64,000 nucleotides of DNA from Promicromonospora sukumoe (GTDB lineage Bacteria > Actinomycetota > Actinomycetes > Actinomycetales > Cellulomonadaceae): contig NZ_JACGWV010000001.1 in NCBI RefSeq assembly GCF_014137995.1, positions 2,356,001 to 2,420,000 of the forward strand, written 5' to 3'. A program made the translations under genes and the position numbers. This document shows positions 1 through 8,200 of the stretch, in pieces; the first letter of the stretch is position 1; the number at the start of each line of letters is the position of its first letter. The notes beneath the pieces are model-generated. The model was not told where the DNA came from and did no database searches. It saw only the letters and a list, made by a program, of their open reading frames with translations.

Positions 1-462
1 GGCAGCCGCCGCGAGGCGGTGGACCCGCTGGCGGACGTCGGCCCGATCCGCCACAGCATGCTCGCCCTGGTCACGGCACTCCAGGAGCTGGTGCCGGACG
101 GCGGGGGCGGCGCGAGCCGGGACGACGCGGGCCGGGTCGACAGCAGTGCCGACGAAGCCGCCGCACCGGCCAGAGGTGCTGCGACGACCGGGGGCGGTAC
201 GTCCCGCGGAGCCGCTCCGGCAGACGAAAACGAGGCGATCGTCGAACCGGGGCTCGACGCCGACCTGCTGCGATGGGGGCAGTCGCTGGGTGCACCACCG
301 GAGACCGCGCCGGACGCCCTCCGGCTGGCGCTGTCCACCTGGTACCGCGTGCACGGGCTGGTGTCGCTGGAGCTGGTCGGCGGGTTCGGCACCATGGGCC
401 TGGACGGCGCCGCCCTGCTCACCGCGGAGATCGAGAGCCTGGTCCGCGAGTCCGCCCGCTGA
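1..462 (+). CDS. TetR-family regulator, C-terminal part (5' end outside window)
   Basis: The reading frame is open from base 1 and stops at 462; the first codon that could serve as a start in the window (GTG at 19) is internal. The last ~60 residues, with the run ALSTWYRVHGLVSLELVGGFG, match the WHG-type ligand-binding C-terminal domain seen in many actinobacterial TetR proteins. A long Gly/Ala/Asp-rich linker (residues ~28-70 of the visible part) separates it from the helices before. The DNA-binding domain is not in the window. It is convergent with the hydrolase/TetR operon that follows. The family assignment is good, the target unknown. Confidence 0.7.
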   Translation, partial: GSRREAVDPLADVGPIRHSMLALVTALQELVPDGGGGASRDDAGRVDSSADEAAAPARGAATTGGGTSRGAAPADENEAIVEPGLDADLLRWGQSLGAPPETAPDALRLALSTWYRVHGLVSLELVGGFGTMGLDGAALLTAEIESLVRESAR

Positions 463-497
463 GCCCCGGCTGTCAGCCGATCCGGCGTCGGGCCAGC

Positions 498-591
498 CGG
501 TCGGTCGGTCGGTCGGTCAAGTGCGCTTCTAACAGGGAATTGGCCCGCCACGCACGGTGTTTTCGGGCGCAATCGCTGGGTAGAAGCGCAC
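498..591. terminator. Tetranucleotide run and long-loop inverted repeat between convergent genes
   Basis: CGGT is repeated five times at 498-517. Immediately after, GTGCGCTTCTA (521-531) is matched exactly by TAGAAGCGCAC at 581-591; allowing one bulged base, the arms extend to CAAGTGCGCTTCTA. The 49-base spacer is long for a terminator, but the position between two convergent stop codons (462 and 654) suggests a transcription end for both genes. No coding sequence is seen in 463-653. Confidence 0.4.
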
Positions 592-653
592 CTTGCCCGC
601 GGCCAGTCATCGCCCCACAGTCAGCACCGGACCCGTCGAGCGCCGGCCAAAGT

Positions 654-1550
654 TCACGCCCCCGCCGTCTCCGCGTGCGTCGTCAGGAACTCCCGGACCA
701 GCGTCGCGACCTCGTCCGGCTGGTCGAGCGTCGACAGGTGCCCTGCTCCCGGCAGCACCGCCGTCCGCGCGCCGGGGGCTGCCGCGACCGCGGCGTCGAG
801 GTCGGGCTGGAGCACCAGCGGGTCCTCGGAGCCGCGCACCCACAGCGTCGGCACCGACATCCGGTGCAGGGCCGGGAGAAAGTCGGTGCGCATCGCGAAC
901 GGCCCGAACGCGAGCGCCTGCCAGTCGTCGAGCCCGGGCTCGCGGTGCCGGTGCTTCTGGTCGGCCTCCTGCCGCGCGATCTCGATCGCGCGCTCGAGGC
1001 CCGGGGTGTCGGCGCCGTACTGCAGGTTGTCGACGAACGAGCGGCGGACGGCGCTCGACGACCGGGCCAGCCACGTGGTGGTCGCACGGAGCGCACCGGG
1101 CGTGCGGGTGAACAGCCAGGTCAGGAACTGCGCCGGACGCCGCGCGCCGAGCCCGCCGGGCGCCAGCAGCACGGCGGCGGTGATCCGGTCGGGGTGGTCG
1201 AGCGCGGTGCCGATCGAGACGCCGCCGCCCATGGAGAGCCCGACGAGCGCCGCCTGCCGGATGCCGAGCTCGTCGAGCAGCCCGATCACGACCCGCTGGA
1301 GCAGCGCCTGGTCCACGCGACCCGGCCAGGGCCTGCTGCCGCCGTGGCGGGGCAGGTCGATCGCCAGCACCCGGAAGTGTTCGGCGAGGACGGGAGCGAC
1401 GTGCATCCAGTCGAGCTCCGCGGTGTCGAGCATCGCGCCGTGCAGCAGAAGGACGGGCGGCGCGTCGGGGCGTCCGCTGCTGTAGAGGCGGACCGGGCCG
1501 CCGGCCACGGTCAGGTCCCGCACCTCGTCGAAGGTGGTGGTCGTGGTCAT
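654..1550 (-). CDS. Alpha/beta-fold hydrolase
   Basis: A 298-residue alpha/beta hydrolase. The oxyanion-hole motif HGAM is at residues 37-40, the nucleophile elbow GLSMGG puts the catalytic Ser near residue 106, an acid follows in RGSEDPL, and the His lies in GAGHLS near the C-terminus, so the triad is complete. The start is ATG with AGGAGG just upstream and overlaps the TGA of the upstream TetR gene by four bases (ATGA), so the two are co-translated. The substrate cannot be told; relatives include lactonases, esterases and carbon-carbon hydrolases. The overlapping TetR is the likely regulator. Confidence 0.85.
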   Translation of the reverse strand: MTTTTTFDEVRDLTVAGGPVRLYSSGRPDAPPVLLLHGAMLDTAELDWMHVAPVLAEHFRVLAIDLPRHGGSRPWPGRVDQALLQRVVIGLLDELGIRQAALVGLSMGGGVSIGTALDHPDRITAAVLLAPGGLGARRPAQFLTWLFTRTPGALRATTTWLARSSSAVRRSFVDNLQYGADTPGLERAIEIARQEADQKHRHREPGLDDWQALAFGPFAMRTDFLPALHRMSVPTLWVRGSEDPLVLQPDLDAAVAAAPGARTAVLPGAGHLSTLDQPDEVATLVREFLTTHAETAGA

Positions 1551-2230
1551 GGCGCCTCCTGGTCGTCGTGGGCTCGAGAAGCGGCACGGCTCGCCTCGGC
1601 ATCGGGGCCGACGCCGGAATCGCCCGCGCCGCCCGAAGCGCCGGCGTCGATCCCGACCCGCACCAGGTCCGCGACCACCCCGAGCGCGGCCCGGAGCTGC
1701 TCCGGCGTCAGCGGCCCGATCAGCGCCGACGCCGAGAGCAGACCGATCGTCACGCTCGACAGCGCGAGCGAGACCGCCTCGGGGTCGACGTCGGCCCTGA
1801 CGTGCCCGGACGCCCGCAGCTCCTCGATGTGCCCCGTGATCCACCGGAACCGGGCGCGGTACCGCTCCGGGCCGACAGCGCGCACGTGCTCGCCGAGCAC
1901 GGCGCGGTCGTCGAGCATCGCCGCGGACATCAGCGGGTCGTCCAGCAGCGCCTCGACGCCCGCCCGGTACAGGGCGCTGAGCGGGACGGGGCGCGGCAGG
2001 TGCGCCGTGAGGGCGTCCACGCGGTCGCCGAGGCGGGCGGTCGAGCGCTGCAGGACGGCGTCGAGCAGCTCGTGCTTGCCCGCGAACTCGCGGTAGACGC
2101 CGCCCTTGCTCACGCCCGCGGCGTCGGCCACGGACTGCACGGACATCGCGTCGAAGCCGCGATCGAGCACGAGCCGTTCGGCGACGTCGAGCAGCGTGCC
2201 CCGGCGGTCCGGGATGGTCGGTCTGGGCAT
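1547..2230 (-). CDS. TetR-family transcriptional repressor
   Basis: A 227-residue TetR protein. Residues ~10-55 form the HTH domain (recognition helix region AAGVSKGGVYREF), followed by a helical ligand-binding domain and a Gly/Ala/Asp-rich tail of about 30 residues that looks disordered. It is the first gene of a two-gene operon with the hydrolase (ATGA overlap). Its Shine-Dalgarno sequence GGAGG lies within the 20-bp inverted repeat just upstream, which suggests autoregulation. The ligand is unknown. Confidence 0.85.
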   Translation of the reverse strand: MPRPTIPDRRGTLLDVAERLVLDRGFDAMSVQSVADAAGVSKGGVYREFAGKHELLDAVLQRSTARLGDRVDALTAHLPRPVPLSALYRAGVEALLDDPLMSAAMLDDRAVLGEHVRAVGPERYRARFRWITGHIEELRASGHVRADVDPEAVSLALSSVTIGLLSASALIGPLTPEQLRAALGVVADLVRVGIDAGASGGAGDSGVGPDAEASRAASRAHDDQEAP

Positions 2231-2232
2231 GT

Positions 2233-2282
2233 CGCACCTCCGTAGTGACCCAAACTACCGCATGGGTCACTACGGAGGTGCG
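2233..2282. promoter_or_regulatory. Perfect 20-bp inverted repeat at the TetR start, probable operator
   Basis: CGCACCTCCGTAGTGACCCA at 2233-2252 is repeated exactly in inverse orientation at 2263-2282, with a 10-base spacer. It fills the gap between the oxidoreductase stop (2287) and the TetR start (2230) on the minus strand and contains the TetR ribosome binding site. It could be the TetR operator, or a hairpin in a read-through transcript that hides the SD; both uses are compatible. Confidence 0.6.
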
Positions 2283-2286
2283 TGCA

Positions 2287-3183
2287 TCAGGACACGAGCA
2301 CGACCTTGCCGCCGGAGTGCCCGCCGTCGACCATCGCCTGCCCCCGCGCCGCCTCCGCCAGGGGCAGCACGTGCGCGACCGGGACCACGACCTCGCCCCG
2401 GGCGACGAGCCCGAGCAGCTCGGCGAGGTCCGCGGCCGACGGCGAGGCCTCCTCCGAGAACTCCACGCCCAGGTCGTGCGCCGCGTCGTCGGCGAGGGTG
2501 AGCACCCGGTCGGTGCCGCCGCGCAGCTCGATGCTGTCGGGGAGCACGCCGGCGCCGGTCGTGTCGAGCACGGCGTCGACGGCCGGCACGAGGGAGCGCA
2601 CGCGGTCGACGAGCCCGTCGCCGTACGCCGTCGGCGTCGCCCCGTACGCCGCGACCCGCTCCTGGTTGGCCGGTGAGGCGGTACCGACCACCCGCACGCC
2701 CGCCGCGACGGCGAGCTGGGTCACCAGCCCGCCGATACCGCCGCTGGCCCCGTGCACCAGCAGGGTCTCCCCCGGCTGCGGGCCAAGGAGGCGCAGCGCC
2801 CGCCGGGCCGCCTCCCCCACCACGGGCAGCGCCGCCGCCTGCGTCGGGGCGAGCCCGTCGGGCACCGGGGCCCACCGTCTCAGGGTCGCGAAGTCCGCGG
2901 CGCCTCGGCTGGTCCATCCCGTGACGCGGTCGCCCGGCGCGACGCCGACGACGTCCGCCCCCACCTGGTCGACGACGCCCGCCACCTCCAGCCCGGGCGA
3001 CCCGGGCAGCCGCGTGCGGAACACGGACTCCATGGCCCCCGAGCGGACCTTGCCGTCGAAGGCGTTCAGGCCCACCGCCTCGACCCGCACCCGGATCCGG
3101 CCGGGGCCGGCCTCCGGCTCCGGGACTTGACCGAGGTGCAGCACCTCGGGTCCGCCGAACTGGTCGTACACCACTGCGCGCAT
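2287..3183 (-). CDS. Quinone-oxidoreductase-like NADP-dependent dehydrogenase (MDR superfamily)
   Basis: A 298-residue medium-chain dehydrogenase/reductase. It has the N-terminal GroES-like barrel (AVVYDQFGGPEVL, then PGLEVAGVV near residue 63) and a Rossmann domain with HGASGGIGG at 144-152 for NADP binding. The cysteine/histidine zinc ligands of classic alcohol dehydrogenases are absent, as expected for zeta-crystallin/QOR-type enzymes that reduce quinones or enones. GAAAGGA upstream of the ATG is a good SD. It lies upstream of, and on the same strand as, the TetR-hydrolase pair but is separated from it by the inverted repeat. Confidence 0.85.
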   Translation of the reverse strand: MRAVVYDQFGGPEVLHLGQVPEPEAGPGRIRVRVEAVGLNAFDGKVRSGAMESVFRTRLPGSPGLEVAGVVDQVGADVVGVAPGDRVTGWTSRGAADFATLRRWAPVPDGLAPTQAAALPVVGEAARRALRLLGPQPGETLLVHGASGGIGGLVTQLAVAAGVRVVGTASPANQERVAAYGATPTAYGDGLVDRVRSLVPAVDAVLDTTGAGVLPDSIELRGGTDRVLTLADDAAHDLGVEFSEEASPSAADLAELLGLVARGEVVVPVAHVLPLAEAARGQAMVDGGHSGGKVVLVS

Positions 3184-3246
3184 CGTGCGTCCTTTCCGTC
3201 AAGGACAGTCTGCCGCTCCGGACGCGCTCGTTCAGGACCCGGCTGC

Positions 3247-4473
3247 TCAGGACTCCGTCGCCCGGGCCTGCGCGGCCCACGCCTCGGAGACCGGCGCCAT
3301 CAGCTCCGGGTCCGACGACGGCTCAAGACCGGCTCCGTCGGCGTGCTCCGTCGTCGGCCCCGGGACCGCGAGGGTGGCGATCGCGGTGGTGACCGGGATG
3401 GCGAGCACCAGCCCGATGGAGCCGACGAGCGTGCGCACCACCTCTTCGGCGATCTCGCCCGAGGTCAGGGCCGTGAGCGGCGACTGGTCCACGAGCCAGA
3501 CGATCATGAGCAGCGGTAGTGCGGCGCCCACGTAGGCGAAGGCGATCGTGTAGACGGTCGAGGCGATGTGGTCGCGGCCGATCCGCATGGCGCTGGTGAA
3601 CAGCTCGGCGCGGGTCGCCGTCGGCGCGACGGCGCGCAGCTCCCACACCGCCGAGGCCTGCGTGATCGTCACGTCGTTCAGCACGCCCAGGCCGGCCAGG
3701 ACGATGCCGCACAGCGCGATCCCGCGCAGGTCCGCGGCGGGCGCGCTGGACGGCAGGAAGGCGGAGGCCTCGTCGGTGGTGCCGGTGATCTGCGCGGCGC
3801 CCGACGCCCAGGCGGCGATCCCCGCCGTCAGTGCCAGGCCCACGAGCGTGCCCAGCAGCGCCGTCGACGTACGGGCCGACAGCCCGTGCGCCAGGTACAG
3901 CGTGACGAACATGATCAGGGACGACGTCACCAGCGCCACGCCGAACGCATTCTGCCCCGCGAGCAGCGCGGGCATCGTGAACCCCAGGAGCACGACGAAG
4001 GCGAGCCCGAGCCCCGCCATGGCCGCCAGCCCGCGCCAGCGCGCGACGAGGATCACCACCAGCGCGTAGGCGACCGCGAGCAGCGCGATCGGCAGCTCGC
4101 GCTGGAAGTCCATGAACACCAGGGGGTCGACGCCGGGCTGCGCCACCTGGGAGATGTCGACGGCGGTGATGCGGTCACCCTCGGCGAGCGGCACCGACGG
4201 GCCGGGCGACTGCATCCGGGAGGCCCCGCCGTCGTCCAGCTCGACCGGGATGCTGCCGGTGGCCGGGTCCGCGGGACCGGAGATCGTGACGTCGACGAAC
4301 GACGTGCCCTCCGCCCGGTTCGGCACCCGGTCGGGCACGTCCCCGCCGTCGGGCCACAGGAGCCACAGCCCGGCCAGCGTGGCGAGAAGCGCCGAGACCA
4401 GGATCATGACCAGGAAGAACGTGGTCTTCGGCGCGGCAGGGCCCGCCGATCCGTGCGAGGAAGCGTGCGCCAT
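3247..4473 (-). CDS. YibE/F family membrane protein
   Basis: About 408 residues. One N-terminal membrane segment (FFLVMILVSALLATLAGLWLLW) is followed by an extracytoplasmic region of ~90 residues with a GD-RITAVDIS motif, then seven or so hydrophobic segments and a short acidic cytoplasmic tail. The sequence GVLNDVTITQASAVWEL is the hallmark of the YibE/F family. The function of the family is not established. The ATG at 4473 is preferred to an upstream GTG because the preceding 33 codons are Arg-rich and unlike a membrane-protein N-terminus. Confidence 0.8.
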   Translation of the reverse strand: MAHASSHGSAGPAAPKTTFFLVMILVSALLATLAGLWLLWPDGGDVPDRVPNRAEGTSFVDVTISGPADPATGSIPVELDDGGASRMQSPGPSVPLAEGDRITAVDISQVAQPGVDPLVFMDFQRELPIALLAVAYALVVILVARWRGLAAMAGLGLAFVVLLGFTMPALLAGQNAFGVALVTSSLIMFVTLYLAHGLSARTSTALLGTLVGLALTAGIAAWASGAAQITGTTDEASAFLPSSAPAADLRGIALCGIVLAGLGVLNDVTITQASAVWELRAVAPTATRAELFTSAMRIGRDHIASTVYTIAFAYVGAALPLLMIVWLVDQSPLTALTSGEIAEEVVRTLVGSIGLVLAIPVTTAIATLAVPGPTTEHADGAGLEPSSDPELMAPVSEAWAAQARATES

Positions 4474-4711
4474 GCGGACATCCTGGCTCACCAGCGCCCT
4501 GCGGGCACGGCGAGCGAAAAGTTCTTTCCGTGAGCCGCCCGCGCGGTCGTGTGGGCGCTTTCCGGTCCGCAAAGATGTCCGTGTAATAACTTCATAGCCG
4601 TCAGATCATGACAGAACCCGCATAACGCCTGAGGCCGAATTGCGACAGTCTTCTTCCTGGTGTGGCATGGGATGAAATCTCGTCGAATCCATACCTCAGG
4701 GCGGTCATTCC

Positions 4712-5287
4712 TTGCGTACACCAGTGAAGGTCACACTCGGAGCCCTGGCCGCCCTCGTGCTGCTCGCGGTCGTCGCCGTCGGAAGCTGGTCGATCCGCGG
4801 AGCCCAGGCGGACAACGCCGCGGAGGCCTCGGCCAGCGCCGCCGCCGCCGAACGAATCGAGGTCGGCGTGCCCACCGTCGTGTCGGCGGACACCCTCGAA
4901 GAGTTCTCCGCGACCCATTCCCCCCTGTACTGGGCGGGCGAGATTCCGGACACGAAGATCGAGCTCACCCTCACGGCCACGAGCGGCACATTCGTCCGTT
5001 ATCTTCCGACCGACGCGGAAGCCGGCGACTCCGACAAATACCTCACCGTTGCCACCTATGAGGCAATCAGCGGATACGAGGGCCTGAAGACCGCCGACAA
5101 GGAGATCGCGACCGTCGAGAGCAGCAAGAGCGGTGCGGTGATCACCGTGTTCGACGACCGCCCGCTCTCGACCTACTTCTCGTTCCAGAACGCGGCCTTC
5201 CAGGTCGAGGTCTTCTCCCCGAAGAAGGGTGAGTCGAAGAAGCTGACCGACGACGGTTCCATCGGGCTCGTCGGCGGAGAGGCCTAA
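4712..5287 (+). CDS. Membrane-anchored secreted protein of unknown function, coupled to the collagen-like gene
   Basis: A 191-residue protein with one N-terminal membrane helix (about residues 7-28, Ala/Leu/Val-rich) and an extracytoplasmic domain with no motif I recognise. It is richer in Lys, Glu, Thr and Ser than most genes here. The start could be TTG 4712 or GTG 4724 ([11 protein letters not shown]); neither has a convincing SD. The upstream 120 bases are clearly AT-richer than the surroundings and should hold the promoter. The stop TAA shares one base with the ATG of the collagen-like gene (TAATG), so the two are translationally coupled and probably act together at the cell surface. Confidence 0.75.
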   Translation: MRTPVKVTLGALAALVLLAVVAVGSWSIRGAQADNAAEASASAAAAERIEVGVPTVVSADTLEEFSATHSPLYWAGEIPDTKIELTLTATSGTFVRYLPTDAEAGDSDKYLTVATYEAISGYEGLKTADKEIATVESSKSGAVITVFDDRPLSTYFSFQNAAFQVEVFSPKKGESKKLTDDGSIGLVGGEA

Positions 5288-8200
5288 TGACCTGGTACCG
5301 AAGAGCCGGCCGCACCACCCTGACGGTGGGCGCGACCGCGGTGCTCTTCCTGGCCGGCGGCCGCTTCGCCGCCGACGCCGCGAACGGCCCCGACAACCCC
5401 TGGGAGGGCCGGCAGCCGCCGGGCGTGCGCGGCCCGGCCTTCGGCGAGGTCGACGACACCGCCGGCCCGCCCGGGGAGATCGGACGCACAGGACCCGTCG
5501 GCCCGCAGGGCGCCGACGGCGCACGAGGAGGCTTGGGCCCGGGCGGACCGCCCGGGCCCAAGGGCGACTCCGGGGACCCTGGGTCCGCCGGGCCCCAGGG
5601 AGAGAACGGCGCTCGCGGGGCGGACGGTGATCCGGGGGTTGACGGTGCCGACGGTGCCGATGGTGTCGACGGCTCGGATGGGGTTGACGGGGCGGACGGT
5701 GTTGACGGGGCGCAGGGCCCCCCGGGGCCGCAGGGCCTGATCGGTCCCCAGGGGCCGGCTGGAGCTGACGGCGCGCCGGGCGCCCAGGGCGCGGACGGGG
5801 CACAGGGCGCCGATGGCGCGGACGGGGTTCAGGGAGCGCAGGGCGCGGACGGCAGCGACGGGCCTCAGGGAGCGACGGGCGCGCAAGGCGCCGACGGCGC
5901 CCAGGGTGCGGACGGCGCAGACGGTGCACAAGGTGCGGACGGCGCCGACGGCCCCCAGGGAGCAACGGGCGCCCAGGGCGCCGACGGCGCGCAGGGACCA
6001 GCCGGACCCCAGGGTCCGCAGGGAGCCGACGGCGCGGACGGTGCCGATGGCAGTGACGGGCCTCAGGGCGCGACAGGTCCCCAGGGACCCGCCGGCCCCC
6101 AAGGCGCGCAGGGCTCCGATGGCGTTGACGGGGCCGACGGAGCTCAAGGTGCACAAGGCGCGGACGGCGCCGATGGCAGCGACGGTGCCGATGGACCGCA
6201 GGGTGCCACGGGAGCACAGGGCGCTGACGGCGTTGACGGAGCCGACGGCCCTCAAGGGGCGCAAGGCGCGGACGGCGCCGACGGACCACAGGGTGCCACG
6301 GGAGCACAGGGCGCGGACGGAACCGACGGCGCCGATGGTGCGGACGGCACTCAGGGCGCTGACGGACCGCAGGGGCCCGCCGGTCCCCAAGGCTCGCAAG
6401 GTGCAGCCGGTGCGGATGGGGCGCAGGGCGCGGATGGCGCCGACGGGGCTCAGGGAGCGCAGGGCGCCGCCGGTGCCCCGGGCGCCGTCGGCCCGCAAGG
6501 CCCTGCCGGATCCCAGGGCGACCAGGGGCCCGAAGGGGTACAAGGACCTGCGGGACCGCAAGGTCCGCAGGGCGCAGACGGCGAAGACGGAACCGACGGA
6601 GCACCAGGCGCGACCGGACCGCAGGGATCGGACGGCGCCCAGGGAGCACAGGGTGCCGATGGCGCTCAGGGAGCCCAGGGCGCTGACGGAACAGATGGTG
6701 CCCAAGGTGCGCAGGGCGCAGACGGTACCGACGGCGCGCAAGGTGCCCAGGGAGCCGACGGCCCGCAGGGACCCGCCGGATCACAGGGTGAGGCCGGGGC
6801 CGACGGCCCGCAGGGTCCGGCTGGGCCCCAGGGGCCGCAAGGCGACACCGGACCCGCAGGAGAAGCCGGTGCCCAAGGAGCGCAAGGTGCCGACGGAGAC
6901 GACGGCGCGCAGGGAGCCGACGGCGCACAAGGAGCCGACGGCGCACAAGGAGCCGACGGTCCGCAGGGTGCCGACGGCGCTGACGGTGCCGATGGAACGG
7001 ACGGAGCCGACGGGGCTCAGGGCGCGCAGGGACCCACCGGCCCGCAGGGCACCTCAGGCGCAGAGGGCCCCGAAGGTGCGCAAGGCCCCGCCGGACCACA
7101 GGGACCCCAAGGTGACACCGGGCCTCAGGGCGCTGACGGCGCACAAGGTGCTGACGGCGCACAAGGTGCTGACGGCGCACAAGGTGCTGACGGTTCGGAC
7201 GGTACCGACGGAGCCGACGGAGCCGACGGAGCCCAGGGCGCGACCGGCCCACAGGGCGCCGACGGTGCGCAAGGCGCAGAAGGTAACGACGGCGCGCAAG
7301 GTGCGCAGGGGGCCGACGGCGCGCAGGGGGCGGACGGACCGCAAGGAGCAGCTGGAGCTGACGGCGCACAGGGCGCGACGGGCGCGCAAGGAGCAGACGG
7401 CGCCGACGGAGCCGATGGAACGGACGGAGCCGACGGGGCACAGGGAGCACAGGGACCCACCGGCCCGCAGGGCGCCGCAGGCGCAGAGGGCCCCGAAGGT
7501 GTACAGGGCCCCGCCGGACCACAGGGACCCCAAGGTGACACCGGCCCTCAGGGAGCCGACGGAGCACAGGGAGCGCAAGGCGCTGGCGGTTCGGACGGAA
7601 CCGACGGAGCCCAGGGCGCGACCGGTCCGCAGGGCGCCGACGGCGCGCAAGGCGCTGAGGGGCCCCAGGGCGCACAGGGAGCGGACGGAACCGACGGCGC
7701 GCAGGGCGCCCAGGGAGGCGACGGCGCGCAGGGCGCGGACGGACCTCAAGGAGCCGCTGGCGCAGATGGCGCGCAGGGCACGGTCCGCAGGGACCCGCCG
7801 GACCGCAGGGCGCCCAGGGCGAGGCTGGGCCCCAGGGCGACACGGGCGCGCAAGGAGCCGATGGCGCACAGGGTGCGGACGGCGTACAAGGCCCCCAGGG
7901 CGCGGACGGGAACGGTGGGAACGACGGCGCCCAGGGCGCACAGGGAGCCGAAGGCCCCCAGGGCGTGCAGGGTCCTGCCGGGCCCCAGGGCGACACGGGT
8001 GCGCAGGGCGCCGACGGAGCACAGGGCTCGACCGGACCGCAAGGTGCCGACGGAACGCAAGGTGCCCAGGGCGCAGACGGGAACGACGGAGCGCAGGGCG
8101 CCCAGGGAGCAAATGGGGCAGACGGCGCCCAGGGCGCCACAGGACCCCAGGGTGCCGAAGGGCCCCAGGGCGTACAGGGTGTTGCCGGGCCCCAAGGGCC

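Noticed and set aside
654..2270. A single 538-codon frame joining TetR-like and hydrolase-like regions
   Set aside because: Its N-terminal half is the wrong frame of the TetR gene; the hydrolase has its own ATG with AGGAGG at 1550.
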